From: CAUZJO01 sp963580245 | Lineage (GTDB): Bacteria; Sumerlaeota; Sumerlaeia; MVZB01 | DNA: 19,723 nucleotides | Reading direction: 5' to 3' | Assembly (NCBI GenBank): GCA_963580245.1 | Contig: CAUZJO010000092.1 | Location: forward strand, 1 to 19,723 | In this document: positions 8,073 to 16,411 of the stretch, one piece after another | Position numbering within the stretch: the stretch's first letter is position 1 | Layout of the letters: each line of letters begins with the position of its first letter | Made by a program: the position numbers and the translations under genes | The notes under the pieces: generated by a model | What the model was told of the DNA's origin: nothing | The model's input: only the letters and a program-made list of their open reading frames with translations | The model's database searches: none

Positions 8073-10052
8073 ATGAGACAATTAATCAGACGATATGCGC
8101 TTGTCGCGGCCATCTTCGCTGCGTGCCTGAGTGGGTTGAGCCTGCCGGCCTCCGCGCAACCCCTGTTTACGGAGAATTTCGACGCCTTGGGGCAGGCGCA
8201 AGGTGAATTCGGCCTCGACCATTCAAGCAGCGCCTGGGAGCCCGGCGTCGATACCCCGTCGGTGGATACGAGCAGTGCCGACCCGCCTCCCGTTCCGCCC
8301 GCATGCCCCTCCGGAATAAATGAGGGTTGCGCCGGCGCGGTGACGCGTTTGGTCGATTTGGGGGGCGGCGATTGGTGCCTCTACCTGTCGAATTACAGCT
8401 TCGGGCCCAATGGCATGCATCGGTCGCTCAACGGCATCCGCAGTAAGATGGGCTGGCCGCGCGGGAACAACCTGCGCGTCACGTTCCAGATGTTCGGCGA
8501 CCCCGCTATCTCCCCCGATGGTGAACCTTACCCCCTCGCCGGCGGCCCCACGGGCCCTTGGCACCAGCGGGAGGGTAACGATTTTGAATGGAGAGAGGCT
8601 TTCAACGAAGGAAACATGGAGCGCGATATCGAGGCCGGTCTGAATATTTGGGCCGGATGGCAACATTACTTCGAGGAGAATGGCGGAACTGACAATGACC
8701 GCACCGGCCTCCAGCTGCTTAGACCCGAAGACGGGGACCCACCGGGTTACAGGGCCGCAATTCTTGCAAGCGAGCTTCCCGCTGGTACCCCCCTTGGCGA
8801 GCAAAAAGCGAACGGGAGTATCTGGTGCCGGGTCTGGCTCGGCGATGTGACCGGCGGAACGATGGAGTTTTCCACGGACTCCAGCAACGGGACCGACGGG
8901 ACCTGGGAATCCATTCGCCAAACGGAGTTCCCCGGCAACCCGGTCATCGACACTCGCGGTGACAACCCGGCGGGGAATATTGGAAACACTTCGCCGGTCT
9001 ACCTCGGATTCGGCGCGTTCAAGCACGCGTGTTTTGACAATATCTTCGTGGAAGATGATACAACCGGCGTCACGCCGACGCCGACGCCGACCCCCACCGT
9101 ATCCCCAACCCCGACCCCGATCCCGCCACCGGATGACGGTTATACCATCGTATTCAGCGAGGACTTCGATGTTCTGGGCGGGGCGAATGGTGAATTCGGG
9201 CTCGATAGCGCCGGCAGCGCATGGATTCCTGGTGTTGATACCCCCTCCGTGTTGGTCCCCGGCGTCCCCGTCGATTGCCTTTCCGGGACGAATGAAGGTT
9301 GCGCCGGGGCCGTCACGCGACTGGTCCACCTGGGAAGCGGTGACTGGGCCCTCTACCTGTCTAATTTCAGCTTCGGGCCCAACGGCGACCAACGATCGCT
9401 CAATGGGATTCGCAGTAAACAGAGCTGGCCGCGGGGGATGGACATGCGCGTCACGTTCCGCATGTTTGGCGACCGCGCCGTCGCTCCCGATGGGGAGCCC
9501 TACCCGTTGGCCGGCGGCCCCATGGGTCCTTGGCACCAGACCAATGACTGGCAAAATGGTGAAGTGGCGGGCAGAATTGAGCGAGATATCGAAATGGGAC
9601 TCAATCAATGGGCTGGGTGGAGACATTCCTTCGAAGAGAACGGTGGACCTGATAACGATTCGAGCGGAATCCTGCTTGAAGTGGAGGATGGCGACTATCG
9701 AGAGACTGCCTCTATGTTGTTCGGGATCATTGGAACGCCGCTTGTCGTACAGAAGAGCGACTTCAGCATGTGGGTCCGGTTCATCGTCGGCGATCAGACC
9801 GGCGGCAAGATGCAATACTCGCTCGAGGGGCCCGGTGGTACGTGGCTCGATGTCCATGAGCATAGGGATGGGGTGGGAAGCATCGGCCCCGTGATCGACA
9901 CCCGCGGGATGCCTGCCGGCGACACGATTGGCAGCGCGGCAAACCTATTCCTCGGATTCGGCGCGTTCAAGCACGCTTGCTTCGACGACATCAGGATCGA
10001 AGTCGTCGGCGAATTACTCAATCCGGCCGAACACTGGCAACTCTATGAATAG
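8073..10052 (+). CDS. Secreted protein with two tandem copies of the same unrecognised domain
   Basis: A signal peptide with an ASA-Q cleavage site (about residue 29) leads into domain 1 (about 30-328), a Thr-Pro linker (about 330-354) and domain 2 (about 356-650). Both copies share the ENFD/EDFD opening, a CxSGxNEGCAGAVTRLV motif with two cysteines likely to form a disulfide, YLSNxSFGPNG, SLNGIRSK, PRG, FGD, DGEPYPLAGG, GPWHQ, WAGWxHxFEENGGxDND, and the closing DTRG..LGFGAFKHACFDxI. The preceding gene has one copy, so duplication and linker gain made this protein. The linker resembles those joining modules in secreted polysaccharide-binding proteins, which suggests surface or matrix binding, but no catalytic motif is visible. 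The end (LNPAEHWQLYE) carries no sorting signal I recognise. Confidence 0.75.
   Translation: MRQLIRRYALVAAIFAACLSGLSLPASAQPLFTENFDALGQAQGEFGLDHSSSAWEPGVDTPSVDTSSADPPPVPPACPSGINEGCAGAVTRLVDLGGGDWCLYLSNYSFGPNGMHRSLNGIRSKMGWPRGNNLRVTFQMFGDPAISPDGEPYPLAGGPTGPWHQREGNDFEWREAFNEGNMERDIEAGLNIWAGWQHYFEENGGTDNDRTGLQLLRPEDGDPPGYRAAILASELPAGTPLGEQKANGSIWCRVWLGDVTGGTMEFSTDSSNGTDGTWESIRQTEFPGNPVIDTRGDNPAGNIGNTSPVYLGFGAFKHACFDNIFVEDDTTGVTPTPTPTPTVSPTPTPIPPPDDGYTIVFSEDFDVLGGANGEFGLDSAGSAWIPGVDTPSVLVPGVPVDCLSGTNEGCAGAVTRLVHLGSGDWALYLSNFSFGPNGDQRSLNGIRSKQSWPRGMDMRVTFRMFGDRAVAPDGEPYPLAGGPMGPWHQTNDWQNGEVAGRIERDIEMGLNQWAGWRHSFEENGGPDNDSSGILLEVEDGDYRETASMLFGIIGTPLVVQKSDFSMWVRFIVGDQTGGKMQYSLEGPGGTWLDVHEHRDGVGSIGPVIDTRGMPAGDTIGSAANLFLGFGAFKHACFDDIRIEVVGELLNPAEHWQLYE
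9072..9132 (+). repeat. Thr-Pro linker low-complexity DNA
   Basis: Repeated ACGCCG and related ACCCCG units encode the TPTPTPTPTVSPTPTPIPPP linker between the two domains of the secreted protein. The repeats are degenerate enough to be fairly stable. Such tracts are usual sites of length variation between strains. Confidence 0.75.
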
Positions 10053-10094
10053 CGAGTCGCCGGCGTATTGAACACAAGCGCATTTCGGTTCGTG

Positions 10095-10142
10095 CTTCCC
10101 CGTCGTGAACCCATCTTGGGTCGGCGGGGAAGTGTCTTTTTA
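10095..10142 (+). terminator. Intrinsic terminator between the secreted gene and the NRAMP-like gene
   Basis: CTTCCCCG (10095-10102) pairs with CGGGGAAG (10125-10132), with an inner ACCC/GGGT helix, and TTTTT follows at 10137-10141. The next gene's AGAGGG ribosome site begins right after it. The NRAMP-like gene is therefore probably fed only by read-through or by a promoter inside this short gap. Confidence 0.65.
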
Positions 10143-10156
10143 GAGGGTATGAGCGT

Positions 10157-11377
10157 ATGAAGTGGCTTCGGGTCTTGGGACCCGCTTTCATCACGGCGTC
10201 CGTCGTCCTGGGACCGGGCAGCATCGTGACGGCGAGCAAAGTCGGCGCGGGCCACGGCTACTCGCTCATCTGGATGCCCATCGTGTGCACCCTTTTCATG
10301 GTGACGTATACCAGCATGGCGGCGCGGTTCGCGTGCGTCTCGTCCGAGTCGCTCCTCGAGGCTCTGGCGCGCGAGTATGGCCGCTGGCTCAGCATCCTGC
10401 TCGGCATCTCGGCATTCGTGGTGGTCGCGGGGTTTCAGTCGTCGAACAACATCTCGGTCGCGGCGGCGATGGAGCCGCTTCTGCCCCTCCCGGTTTGGGT
10501 CTGGCCCCTCCTCTTTACCGGTCTGTCGATCTATTTCCTTTTCGCCGCCAAGGACCTATACCAGATTCTCGAGCGCGCCATGATGGTTCTGGTCGGCGTC
10601 ATGATCGTCGCCTTCCTTTACAACCTGGTGCTCTCGCTCTTCCACGCCGTCCCGGCGGAAAAGGAACTCCCACCCCCGGCTGGCGGCGGCAATCTACTGG
10701 TGATCACCGGCTTCTTCGCGACGACGTTTTCGGTCGTCGCGGCCTTTTTCCAGGCCTACCTGGTGCAGGAGAAAAGGTGGACGCTCAAGGAATATCGCCT
10801 CGGCATCCGCGACGCGGTCGCCGGGATTTCGGTCCTCGGGCTGATAAGTCTGGTGATCATGGTCACGGCGGCGCGGACCCTGCGAGGCCAGATGGGTGAG
10901 ATCAAGGACATCGCGGCGTTGTCTCAACTACTCCGCGGAAGTTTCGGCGGTTTCTCGATTGTCATTTTTTCAATCGGCCTGCTGGCGGCGGCATTCTCTT
11001 CGTTTATCGTCAACGCGATGATCGGCGGGACGCTCCTGTCCGACGGTCTCGGACTGGGCAAGAGCTTGGAAAGCCGCTCCGCGAGGCTCCTGACGGTCGT
11101 GGCGCTTCTGATTGGAATGGCCGTCGCGCTCGCGGTCTATCTGCTCGATTTCGAACTGGTCCATTCGATCGTGGTCGCGCAGGCCTCCACGCTTGTCGCC
11201 GTCCCGTTCTGCGCCCTTGCGCTGCTTGTTGTATGTAACAAGCGATCGATTATGGGACAACACGTCAATGGTCCCACCTCAAACCTCCTGGCCGGCGCAG
11301 GATTCTTGGTCTTATGCTGGATGGTGATCGCGACCGGACGGAAAATCTGGTTCTATCTGACGAGTTCGGGACTTTAG
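10157..11377 (+). CDS. NRAMP-family-like metal ion transporter with altered metal-site motifs
   Basis: The protein has 406 residues and about 11 hydrophobic helices. The start MKWLRVLGPAFITASVVLGP and the spacing of helices match the NRAMP fold (LeuT-type, cytoplasmic membrane, usually proton-coupled Mn/Fe uptake). The canonical DPGN of helix 1 is GPGS (residues 19-22). The MPH motif of helix 6 is absent and the equivalent segment (about residues 186-208) reads TTFSVVAAFFQAYLVQEKRW. The residues that hold Mn or Fe in classical NRAMPs are therefore lost. Distant NRAMP relatives with other substrates are known, including magnesium transporters, so the substrate cannot be assigned. AGAGGG lies about 9 bases before ATG 10157. 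It follows the secreted genes on the same strand but behind a terminator. Confidence 0.7.
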   Translation: MKWLRVLGPAFITASVVLGPGSIVTASKVGAGHGYSLIWMPIVCTLFMVTYTSMAARFACVSSESLLEALAREYGRWLSILLGISAFVVVAGFQSSNNISVAAAMEPLLPLPVWVWPLLFTGLSIYFLFAAKDLYQILERAMMVLVGVMIVAFLYNLVLSLFHAVPAEKELPPPAGGGNLLVITGFFATTFSVVAAFFQAYLVQEKRWTLKEYRLGIRDAVAGISVLGLISLVIMVTAARTLRGQMGEIKDIAALSQLLRGSFGGFSIVIFSIGLLAAAFSSFIVNAMIGGTLLSDGLGLGKSLESRSARLLTVVALLIGMAVALAVYLLDFELVHSIVVAQASTLVAVPFCALALLVVCNKRSIMGQHVNGPTSNLLAGAGFLVLCWMVIATGRKIWFYLTSSGL

Positions 11378-11378
11378 G

Positions 11379-11412
11379 CTGTTTCGAGCGCCTTGAGGCG
11401 ATTAGAAAACAG
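11379..11412. terminator. Hairpin between convergent NRAMP-like and cysH genes
   Basis: CTGTTT (11379-11384) pairs with AAACAG (11407-11412), and an inner CGCC-TTGA-GGCG helix sits between them (11389-11400). It begins two bases after the NRAMP-like stop. There is no strong T run, so termination is only likely. Confidence 0.35.
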
Positions 11413-11482
11413 AGAGGACGAGTCGGACGAGGGATGGCATTCACAGCTGCGGCGCGCGACAGGGTGATAAACCGGTCAGATC

Positions 11483-12196
11483 CTAAATCCCGTCCCCGCC
11501 CATGCCCTCGAGGTGGATGCCGCATTCGGTCTTGGTCTTGCCCGCCCAGCGGCCATCGCGCTCATCCTCGCCCAGGCCCACTGGGCGCGTGCAGGGGGCG
11601 CAGCCGATCGACATGAAACCCTCTTCGTGCAGGGGGTGGGTCGGCACCTTGTTCTGATTGATGTAGTGCCACACCTGGGCCTTGGTCCACTCGGCCAGCG
11701 GGTGGACCTTGACAATCCCGCTCGCCGTTCGCGGCTCGATGATCCGGACGCCCTCGCGCGTTTTGGCCTGGTCGCGGCGTAACGCCGCCAGCCAGCCATC
11801 ATAGCGCCGCTCGGCCAACAATCGCGTCATCGGGGCGACCTTATTATGCGCGCAGCACTTGTCCGGGTCGCGACGCATGAGGTCATCCCCATGGATTGAC
11901 TCGAATTTCTCACGCGGCGTCTCGGGCGTCAGATCGATGATATTCATCCCAAGCCGGTCGCGGCAAAAGTCGCGGAACTCGATCGTCTGGGAGAAGTGGT
12001 AACCGGTATTGATGAAATAGATCGGCACGTCGGGAGCGACTTTGGAGAGCATGTGCAGCATCGCCATCCCGCTGTAGCCGAAGGCCGTGGTCGTCATCAG
12101 CCGCTCCCCGTAAGTCTCCCACGCCCAACGTATGATCTCGATGGGGGGCTTGCCGCTTAGATCGGGAAACTGGGAAACTTGTTCGGCCGTCGCCAT
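11483..12196 (-). CDS. cysH: Adenylyl-sulfate (APS) reductase, assimilatory
   Basis: The enzyme reduces activated sulfate to sulfite with thioredoxin-type electrons in the cytoplasm. The nucleotide-binding part reads TTAFGYSGMAML, followed by YFINTGYHF. The cysteine pairs KCCAHNKV and GCAPCTRP are the 4Fe-4S ligands that mark the APS-using bacterial type rather than the cluster-free PAPS type. The late ECGIHLEG holds the catalytic cysteine. ATG 12196 (237 residues) is chosen over TTG 12226, because the extra ten residues show no conservation pattern and AAAGGG sits upstream of the ATG, although at about 12 bases. It lies downstream of sat-cysC on the same strand and completes sulfate activation and reduction. 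No sulfite reductase is in the window. Confidence 0.9.
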   Translation of the reverse strand: MATAEQVSQFPDLSGKPPIEIIRWAWETYGERLMTTTAFGYSGMAMLHMLSKVAPDVPIYFINTGYHFSQTIEFRDFCRDRLGMNIIDLTPETPREKFESIHGDDLMRRDPDKCCAHNKVAPMTRLLAERRYDGWLAALRRDQAKTREGVRIIEPRTASGIVKVHPLAEWTKAQVWHYINQNKVPTHPLHEEGFMSIGCAPCTRPVGLGEDERDGRWAGKTKTECGIHLEGMGGDGI

Positions 12197-12230
12197 GGTC
12201 ACAGTGTAACCCTTTATGAATCTCAAACCC

Positions 12231-12334
12231 TTCGTGCTCGTGCTCGTAAATCGTAATCGATATTATATTCCGTTGGGGATAAAGAGATACGACCCAAGAC
12301 GATTACGATTACGAAAAACGAGCACGAGCACGAA
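12231..12334. repeat. Long nested inverted repeat between sat-cysC and cysH
   Basis: A 17-base arm (12231-12247, TTCGTGCTCGTGCTCGT) is perfectly complementary to 12318-12334. An inner 11-base arm (12249-12259, AATCGTAATCG) pairs with 12300-12310. The arms are built from doubled hexamers (GTGCTC twice, ATTACG twice). The central 40 bases are A+T-rich. As RNA it would form a very stable stem of 28 pairs between two minus-strand sulfur genes. There is no U-tract, so it could be a partial terminator, an RNA-processing site or a mobile intergenic repeat. Confidence 0.75.
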
Positions 12335-12373
12335 CAAATCCGCCTAACGTGAACCCTTAGGCTTCCTGCCGCC

Positions 12374-14191
12374 TTATCGGAGCCATTGCTCCTTTTCGAG
12401 ATACGTGATGATCCTCTCCACGCTCTCCGCCAACGTCTCCTGATCGGTTCGTAGGTGAATCTCGGGGTTCTCAGGCGCTTCGTAGGGGTCCGAAACGCCG
12501 GTGAAGTTCTTGATCTCACCCCTCAGCGCCTTCTCGTAAAGCCCCTTGGGATCGCGGTCCTTTAACACGTTGATCGGGCATTCGGTGTAGATCTCGATGA
12601 AGTTCCCGACCTGCGCTCGGTTATGGTCCCTGATCTCGCGATACGGGCTGATCGCGGCGCTGATTCCCACCGCGCCGTGGCGGGCCAGCAGCTTGCAGAC
12701 GTAGCCGAGCCGCTTGATGTGCGTGTCGCGGTCCTCCTTGCTGAAGCCCAGACCCTTGGAGAGGCTTTGGCGCACCTCGTCGCCATCGAGGATCTCGACC
12801 GTCCGCCCCCGCGCCCGCAGAATCGGCGCGAGCACCTGACTGATCGCCGACTTGCCCGAACCCGACAGGCCCGTGAACCACAACGCGAAGCCTTGCTCGT
12901 AGCGCGGCTTGAACTCGAACTGTTCGGGCTGTTCCGAGACCGACGCCTCGGGGGTCAGCTCGGCCTTGCGACCGGTCGCGGCCCGTTCGGCCTCCAGTTC
13001 GCGGCGCGCTTCCTCGCGGTAATGGCGGATCAGGATTTCGGCGATCTCGCGGCGCGTGAACTCCTCGGGCGGTACGATGCCCTGGCCGAGCATCTCGCGC
13101 ACCTTCGTGCCCGAGAGCACCACGATGTCCTTCTTGTCGGTGTAGGGGCAGGTCTTGAAGCTGGCCATCCCCTCCAGCCGGTGGCTCCAGAACGAGTGCT
13201 CGAACCGCAGCGGCTCGATCCCGATCTCGTCGGGCTCGAACTGGTCGAAAATCTCCTGGGCGTCATAAGTCCCGTAGTAGTTGCCGACGCCGGCGTGGTC
13301 GCGCCCCACGATGAAGTGCGTCACTCCGAAGTTCTTGCGGCACAACGCGTGATAAATCGCTTCCTTCGGCCCCGCGTAGTGCATGTTGGCCGGGAAGATC
13401 GAGAGCATGACCCGGTCCTGGGGGAAATACTTCTCCAGCAGCGTCTGGTAGCATTGCCAGCGCACGTCGCCGGGAATGTCGCCTTTCTTCGTCGCGCCCA
13501 TCAGCGGGTGGACCATCAGCCCGTCGGTCAACTCCAGCGCGCAACGCAGCAGGTATTCGTGGGCGCGATGGATCGGGTTGCGCGTCTGGAAAGCGGCGAT
13601 GCGCCGCCAGCCGCGTTCCTTGAATTGCTGGCGCGTCTCGGCCGGGGTCAGCCGCGCTTCGGTGAATTGGTCGTATTCGTGACGCGCGATCGCCTCGACC
13701 TTCCCCCCCACGAGCCAGGGGCCGCGCTCGTGAATGGCCGCCACGCCCGGGTGCGCCTGGTCGGTGGTCCCGTAAACGCTCTGGGCCTCGCGCCCGAGAT
13801 CGGGCTGATAGATCTCGTCCACGCGCACCACGGCCAAGACCTTCCCGCCTTCGGCCAGCGCAATCGAATCGGCGGATCCCACCGCCGCCTTTTGCTCCTC
13901 GCTGATCCCCAGCGTCACCGGGATCGACCAGACCGTGCCGTTTGTAAGTCGTGTATTTTCAATGACCGACCGGTAATCGCCCGCTCCCATGAACCCTTCC
14001 AGCGGCGACAGGACGCCGACTGAAAGCATATCCAGGTCGTTGACCTGACGCTGAGCGAGATCGATGCGTGGCAACCGCTCGGCCTCGTTCTTCACTTCCT
14101 CCCAGCGCGGTCCATCGAGCAACAGATTGACCAGTCGACCGCCGTGAGGGGCGATCCCGGCGGGTGGGGTTGGTGTGGTTTTGGTGGACAT
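12374..14191 (-). CDS. sat-cysC: Bifunctional sulfate adenylyltransferase / APS kinase
   Basis: This fused cytoplasmic enzyme makes APS from sulfate and ATP and then PAPS. The sulfurylase part (about residues 1-390) carries the active-site FQTRNPIHRAHEYL, the substrate loop FIVGRDHAGVGNYYG and the metal-site-like FKTCPYTDKK. The kinase part (about 425-605) has a P-loop GLSGSGKSAIS, DGDEVRQSL, and FSKEDRDTHIKRLGYV. Both halves look intact. ATG 14191 (605 residues) is chosen because AGGGAG lies about 12 bases upstream and the 31-residue extension to 14284 shows no family pattern. Co-directional cysH follows after 177 bases containing a large inverted repeat. Sat-CysC fusions of this type occur in Planctomycetota and some other bacteria. 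The kinase implies a PAPS need, such as sulfation, since the reductase here uses APS. Confidence 0.92.
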   Translation of the reverse strand: MSTKTTPTPPAGIAPHGGRLVNLLLDGPRWEEVKNEAERLPRIDLAQRQVNDLDMLSVGVLSPLEGFMGAGDYRSVIENTRLTNGTVWSIPVTLGISEEQKAAVGSADSIALAEGGKVLAVVRVDEIYQPDLGREAQSVYGTTDQAHPGVAAIHERGPWLVGGKVEAIARHEYDQFTEARLTPAETRQQFKERGWRRIAAFQTRNPIHRAHEYLLRCALELTDGLMVHPLMGATKKGDIPGDVRWQCYQTLLEKYFPQDRVMLSIFPANMHYAGPKEAIYHALCRKNFGVTHFIVGRDHAGVGNYYGTYDAQEIFDQFEPDEIGIEPLRFEHSFWSHRLEGMASFKTCPYTDKKDIVVLSGTKVREMLGQGIVPPEEFTRREIAEILIRHYREEARRELEAERAATGRKAELTPEASVSEQPEQFEFKPRYEQGFALWFTGLSGSGKSAISQVLAPILRARGRTVEILDGDEVRQSLSKGLGFSKEDRDTHIKRLGYVCKLLARHGAVGISAAISPYREIRDHNRAQVGNFIEIYTECPINVLKDRDPKGLYEKALRGEIKNFTGVSDPYEAPENPEIHLRTDQETLAESVERIITYLEKEQWLR

Positions 14192-14427
14192 TGTCGTTCT
14201 GAACTCCCTATAGAAACTTCTGATTCTCAACCTATGAATGAATGGGCTGATCCAACGCGGAACCGGGCCGATCCCGAGTCTCACGGCGTCTGAGGCTATC
14301 AGGTCGGGCGTGTAAAGTCAACTATTTTGATCGGGATAATGAGGAATCGAGTGATGTCTATTCATAACACTGATTTTAATAGACTTACAAGCACTCACGG
14401 TCTTCCCGGTCCCTGCGCCCCCAAACC

Positions 14428-15231
14428 TTATTCCACCCCTGGACCATACCAGCACTGAAGTTGCGGAAGGAAATCGTGGGCCGTCATGTCGATCTGGATC
14501 GGCGTGATGGAGACCATGTCGGCGTAGAGCGCGTGGTCGTCGAGTCCGTTGCTCGCCAGGTCCGACGGGTTCCAGCCCTTGCCGATGTTGCGGACGATCG
14601 CGTGCGAGGCGGCCTCGGGCGGGCGGTCCTCGTAGTGGTCCGTATATCCGGAATTGCCCATGCGCGTCACGACCGTCCCTTGAAGCTCTTCGTAGGCGAC
14701 CGGCGGCACGTTGACATTCAGCATGATGCCCTTGGGCAAGCCGTGGGTCAGGACCCGCCGCATGACCTCCGATCCCACGCGCGCGGCGGTCTCGAACGGC
14801 AGGTGATCCTCATCGCGGTAAAAGAGCGAAACGGCGATGGCGGGCAGCCCGAGGATCGCCGCCTCGCGCGCCGCGGCGACCGTCCCCGAATAGATAACAT
14901 TGATCCCCGCGTTCTGACCCCGATTGATGCCCGAGACCACCATGTCGATCGGACGGTCGCGAAACAGGACCGTCGCGGCGACCTTGACGCAATCGGCGGG
15001 CATCCCGCTGAGCGCCCAGCCCCACTGCCGGCCTCCGCGTTCAAAGGGCTCGATGACCATGTCCTCGAACACGGTGATCCCATGGCCCGACCCGCTGCGT
15101 TCGGCTTTGGGGGCCACGATCGAGAGGTCCGCCACCGGCTCAAGCGCCGCGGCCATCGCGCGCAACCCGTCGGCCTCGATGCCGTCATCGTTGGTGAGCA
15201 GGATATGTGGACGGTTTGGATCTGGGGTCAT
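14428..15231 (-). CDS. surE: 5'-nucleotidase SurE
   Basis: A survival-protein phosphatase that removes phosphate from nucleoside monophosphates in the cytoplasm. The N-terminal HILLTNDDGIEADGL carries the paired aspartates that bind the metal. SIVAPKAERSGSGHGIT is the conserved Ser/His-rich loop, and VVSGINRGQNAG with VIYSGTVAAAREA completes the active-site region. Length is 267 residues, normal for the family. ATG 15231 directly precedes the conserved core, with a weak AAGAGC site. It lies 28 bases after the SGNH hydrolase stop on the same strand, so the two may be co-transcribed. In other bacteria surE often neighbours pcm or stress genes, which are absent here. Confidence 0.92.
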   Translation of the reverse strand: MTPDPNRPHILLTNDDGIEADGLRAMAAALEPVADLSIVAPKAERSGSGHGITVFEDMVIEPFERGGRQWGWALSGMPADCVKVAATVLFRDRPIDMVVSGINRGQNAGINVIYSGTVAAAREAAILGLPAIAVSLFYRDEDHLPFETAARVGSEVMRRVLTHGLPKGIMLNVNVPPVAYEELQGTVVTRMGNSGYTDHYEDRPPEAASHAIVRNIGKGWNPSDLASNGLDDHALYADMVSITPIQIDMTAHDFLPQLQCWYGPGVE

Positions 15232-15259
15232 GGCTCTTGCGATATGGGCGGGGATTCGA

Positions 15260-16336
15260 TCAATGAATCACGGGTTCGCTGTATTGATCCATTCTCCCGT
15301 TTAACACAGACCCGGAACCGGCGGCGGAGTTCCTAATCAGGGGGGCCAGGAACCGCGCGACGGTGTCGTGGCCATACTCGTTCAGGTGAACGCCATCATA
15401 CGAAAATACCGGCGCGTGATTGTCGACCTCTCTGAGGTGATCCAACAACTCGATGATATGAATGCCGGGCAGCCCGTCGGCAGCGCGGCGCACGCGTTCG
15501 TGAATAGGATAGGCTTGATAGCCGTCGAAGGGAAAGCTGAATTCGGGAAGAATCGCGACATACGCGACGAATCCGGCTTGCAGTTGAAGTTCGGAAAGCA
15601 GGGCAAGCCCGGTTTTGACCGTCGTCGCGCCGCGCAGCGCGTGCTTCCAATACCACCGCTCGTGTTCGTTTTTGCCCCACCATAATCGGTGGTAAAGGAT
15701 GAACGCCAGTCGGGAATTTCCGAGAAGCAGGCCGAGGACCGAACGGTTGCGCCGGCCATGGCCGAAATCGCCTCCGTTCTTCATCATCTCGTAAATCCCG
15801 CCGTCGGCGTCGAGATCGAAGTCATTGAGACACACGAGCAGCAGGACGAAGTCGGGGCGGTATCTCAATCCCTTCGTTCGTAGAGTTTCGGCTTCCTGCA
15901 GCGTGTGGTATCCGCCCACGCCCATGTTCAGGACCTCGTAACCGGTGTCTTGAGCGGCGCCGTCATTCAGGAGACGTTCGAGTCTCTTCGGATAAGTGTT
16001 GGCAATCAGTTCCACGCCAATACCGGCGGTCGTTGAGTCGCCGAGCGCGATGACGCGATAGACTCCCGGCGGCTTGTCGATCGGGTACTCGTGATCCCGA
16101 AACCCCGCGCTGTTAATCCGGAAGCCTTCCGTGCCCGCGTAGTTCGGCATGTACTCGTAGATGATCACCGGATTCTCCGAGACGCGGTAATCGGCGAGCG
16201 GCAACGGTGCCAGGGGACGCGGCGGCACATCCAGGAACCGCACGGCAAACTCCAACAACAAAAGCCCCACCGCGCAACCCACGAGAACGAGCGCCATGCG
16301 CACAAAGACTCGGCGGCGTATGAGAGAATTCCCCAT
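15260..16336 (-). CDS. Membrane-anchored SGNH/GDSL-family hydrolase
   Basis: One N-terminal membrane helix (MALVLVGCAVGLLLLEFAVRF) tethers an outward-facing esterase-like domain. Catalytic blocks are visible: VIALGDSTTAGIGV with the nucleophile serine, NMGVGGYHT, VCLNDFD with the Asn-Asp of block III, and YDGVHLNEYGH with the Asp-x-x-His pair. These families remove or transfer acyl groups on sugars, lipids or envelope polymers. The exact substrate is unknown. ATG 16336 (358 residues) is preferred. The longer open frame to 16681 translates an antisense tRNA fragment (MARPAGLEP) and a repeat element, which are not protein. No clear ribosome site precedes 16336. surE follows 28 bases later. Confidence 0.75.
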   Translation of the reverse strand: MGNSLIRRRVFVRMALVLVGCAVGLLLLEFAVRFLDVPPRPLAPLPLADYRVSENPVIIYEYMPNYAGTEGFRINSAGFRDHEYPIDKPPGVYRVIALGDSTTAGIGVELIANTYPKRLERLLNDGAAQDTGYEVLNMGVGGYHTLQEAETLRTKGLRYRPDFVLLLVCLNDFDLDADGGIYEMMKNGGDFGHGRRNRSVLGLLLGNSRLAFILYHRLWWGKNEHERWYWKHALRGATTVKTGLALLSELQLQAGFVAYVAILPEFSFPFDGYQAYPIHERVRRAADGLPGIHIIELLDHLREVDNHAPVFSYDGVHLNEYGHDTVARFLAPLIRNSAAGSGSVLNGRMDQYSEPVIH

Positions 16337-16411
16337 CTTATAAGAAGGCGGTTTTGCATGGCGGATAGCGCGGGGGCTAAGGCTGACGTCGCGTGGGTCG
16401 CTCTGGCGCCG

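Noticed and set aside
8223..9863. Long minus-strand open frame opposite the two-domain secreted gene
   Set aside because: Its internal repetition simply mirrors the duplicated sense domains. It has no plausible start signal or family pattern.
12623..14023. Long plus-strand open frame of 466 codons opposite sat-cysC
   Set aside because: It is antisense to a clearly recognised enzyme, is rich in Arg, His, Leu and Val as expected of a mirror frame, and has no domain pattern.
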